Shown: in pieces, positions 14,147 to 14,178 of the stretch
Numbering within the stretch: position 1 is the stretch's first letter
How the letters are laid out: each line of letters starts with the position of its first letter
Assembly (NCBI GenBank): GCA_903930085.1
Contig: CAIYXD010000111.1
Location: forward strand, 1-14,178
Direction of reading: 5' to 3'
Origin: an uncultured Flavobacteriia bacterium
GTDB taxonomy: Bacteria; Bacteroidota; Bacteroidia; Flavobacteriales_D; Crocinitomicaceae
Length of the DNA stretch: 14,178 nt
Made by a program: the position numbers and the translations under genes
The notes under the pieces: generated by a model
Databases searched by the model: none
Told to the model about the DNA's origin: nothing
What the model saw: the letters and a program-made list of their open reading frames with translations, nothing else

Positions 14147-14178
14147 ATGCCATGGAAAACGTACACCCGCATATTACA

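Noticed and set aside
14147..14178. Possible start of another gene at the window edge (ATG 14147 or ATG 14152)
   Set aside because: Only about ten codons are visible, neither frame is recognisable, and the ATGs sit directly after the terminator T-run.

Overview
The window looks like chromosomal DNA of a Bacteroidota bacterium, most likely of the Flavobacteriales. The DNA is AT-rich, Shine-Dalgarno sequences are essentially absent, and several genes are preceded by a box matching TAnnTTTG, the -7 element of Bacteroidota promoters. The protein families also fit: an OstA-like protein beside purA, a Fur relative without its CxxC pair, a flavobacterial alpha-oxoamine synthase and a carboxypeptidase Q-type M28 peptidase. 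Species cannot be told from the sequence alone.

Left part (1-2500): gmhA, the first enzyme of ADP-heptose synthesis for lipopolysaccharide (LPS), runs tail-to-tail into a large multi-membrane GT-C type glycosyltransferase, with two bases between their stop codons. Middle left (2600-6247): a compact plus-strand operon of a Fur-family regulator, a single-domain STAS protein, purA and an OstA/LptA-like envelope protein. All four are in the same reading frame, and each junction is one stop codon, one sense codon and the next start codon. Middle right (6260-10959): a minus-strand group of ychF, fumarylacetoacetase and a full-length bifunctional Rel/SpoT. The rel gene converges on the purA operon with a 12-base gap.

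Right part (11062-14178): a secreted M28 zinc peptidase is transcribed divergently from ychF. It is followed by a 344-base gene-free stretch holding an element that resembles a repeat scattered through Bacteroidota genomes, a set of competing inverted repeats, and a promoter box for the last gene. That gene is a PLP-dependent alpha-oxoamine synthase, probably serine palmitoyltransferase or the related enzyme of sulfonolipid synthesis. An intrinsic terminator follows it.

Functionally the window is mostly housekeeping: envelope building (heptose, glycosyl transfer, OstA-like protein, sphingoid or sulfonoid base), purine synthesis, stringent response, tyrosine breakdown and a ribosome-associated ATPase. 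PurA is a known target of ppGpp inhibition, so Rel and PurA as neighbours make functional sense. I saw no phage, transposase, CRISPR array, tRNA or rRNA. No wholly new multi-gene system is evident. The most unusual items are the repeat-like element at 12455-12538, the single-frame four-gene operon, and the uncertain substrate of the last enzyme.
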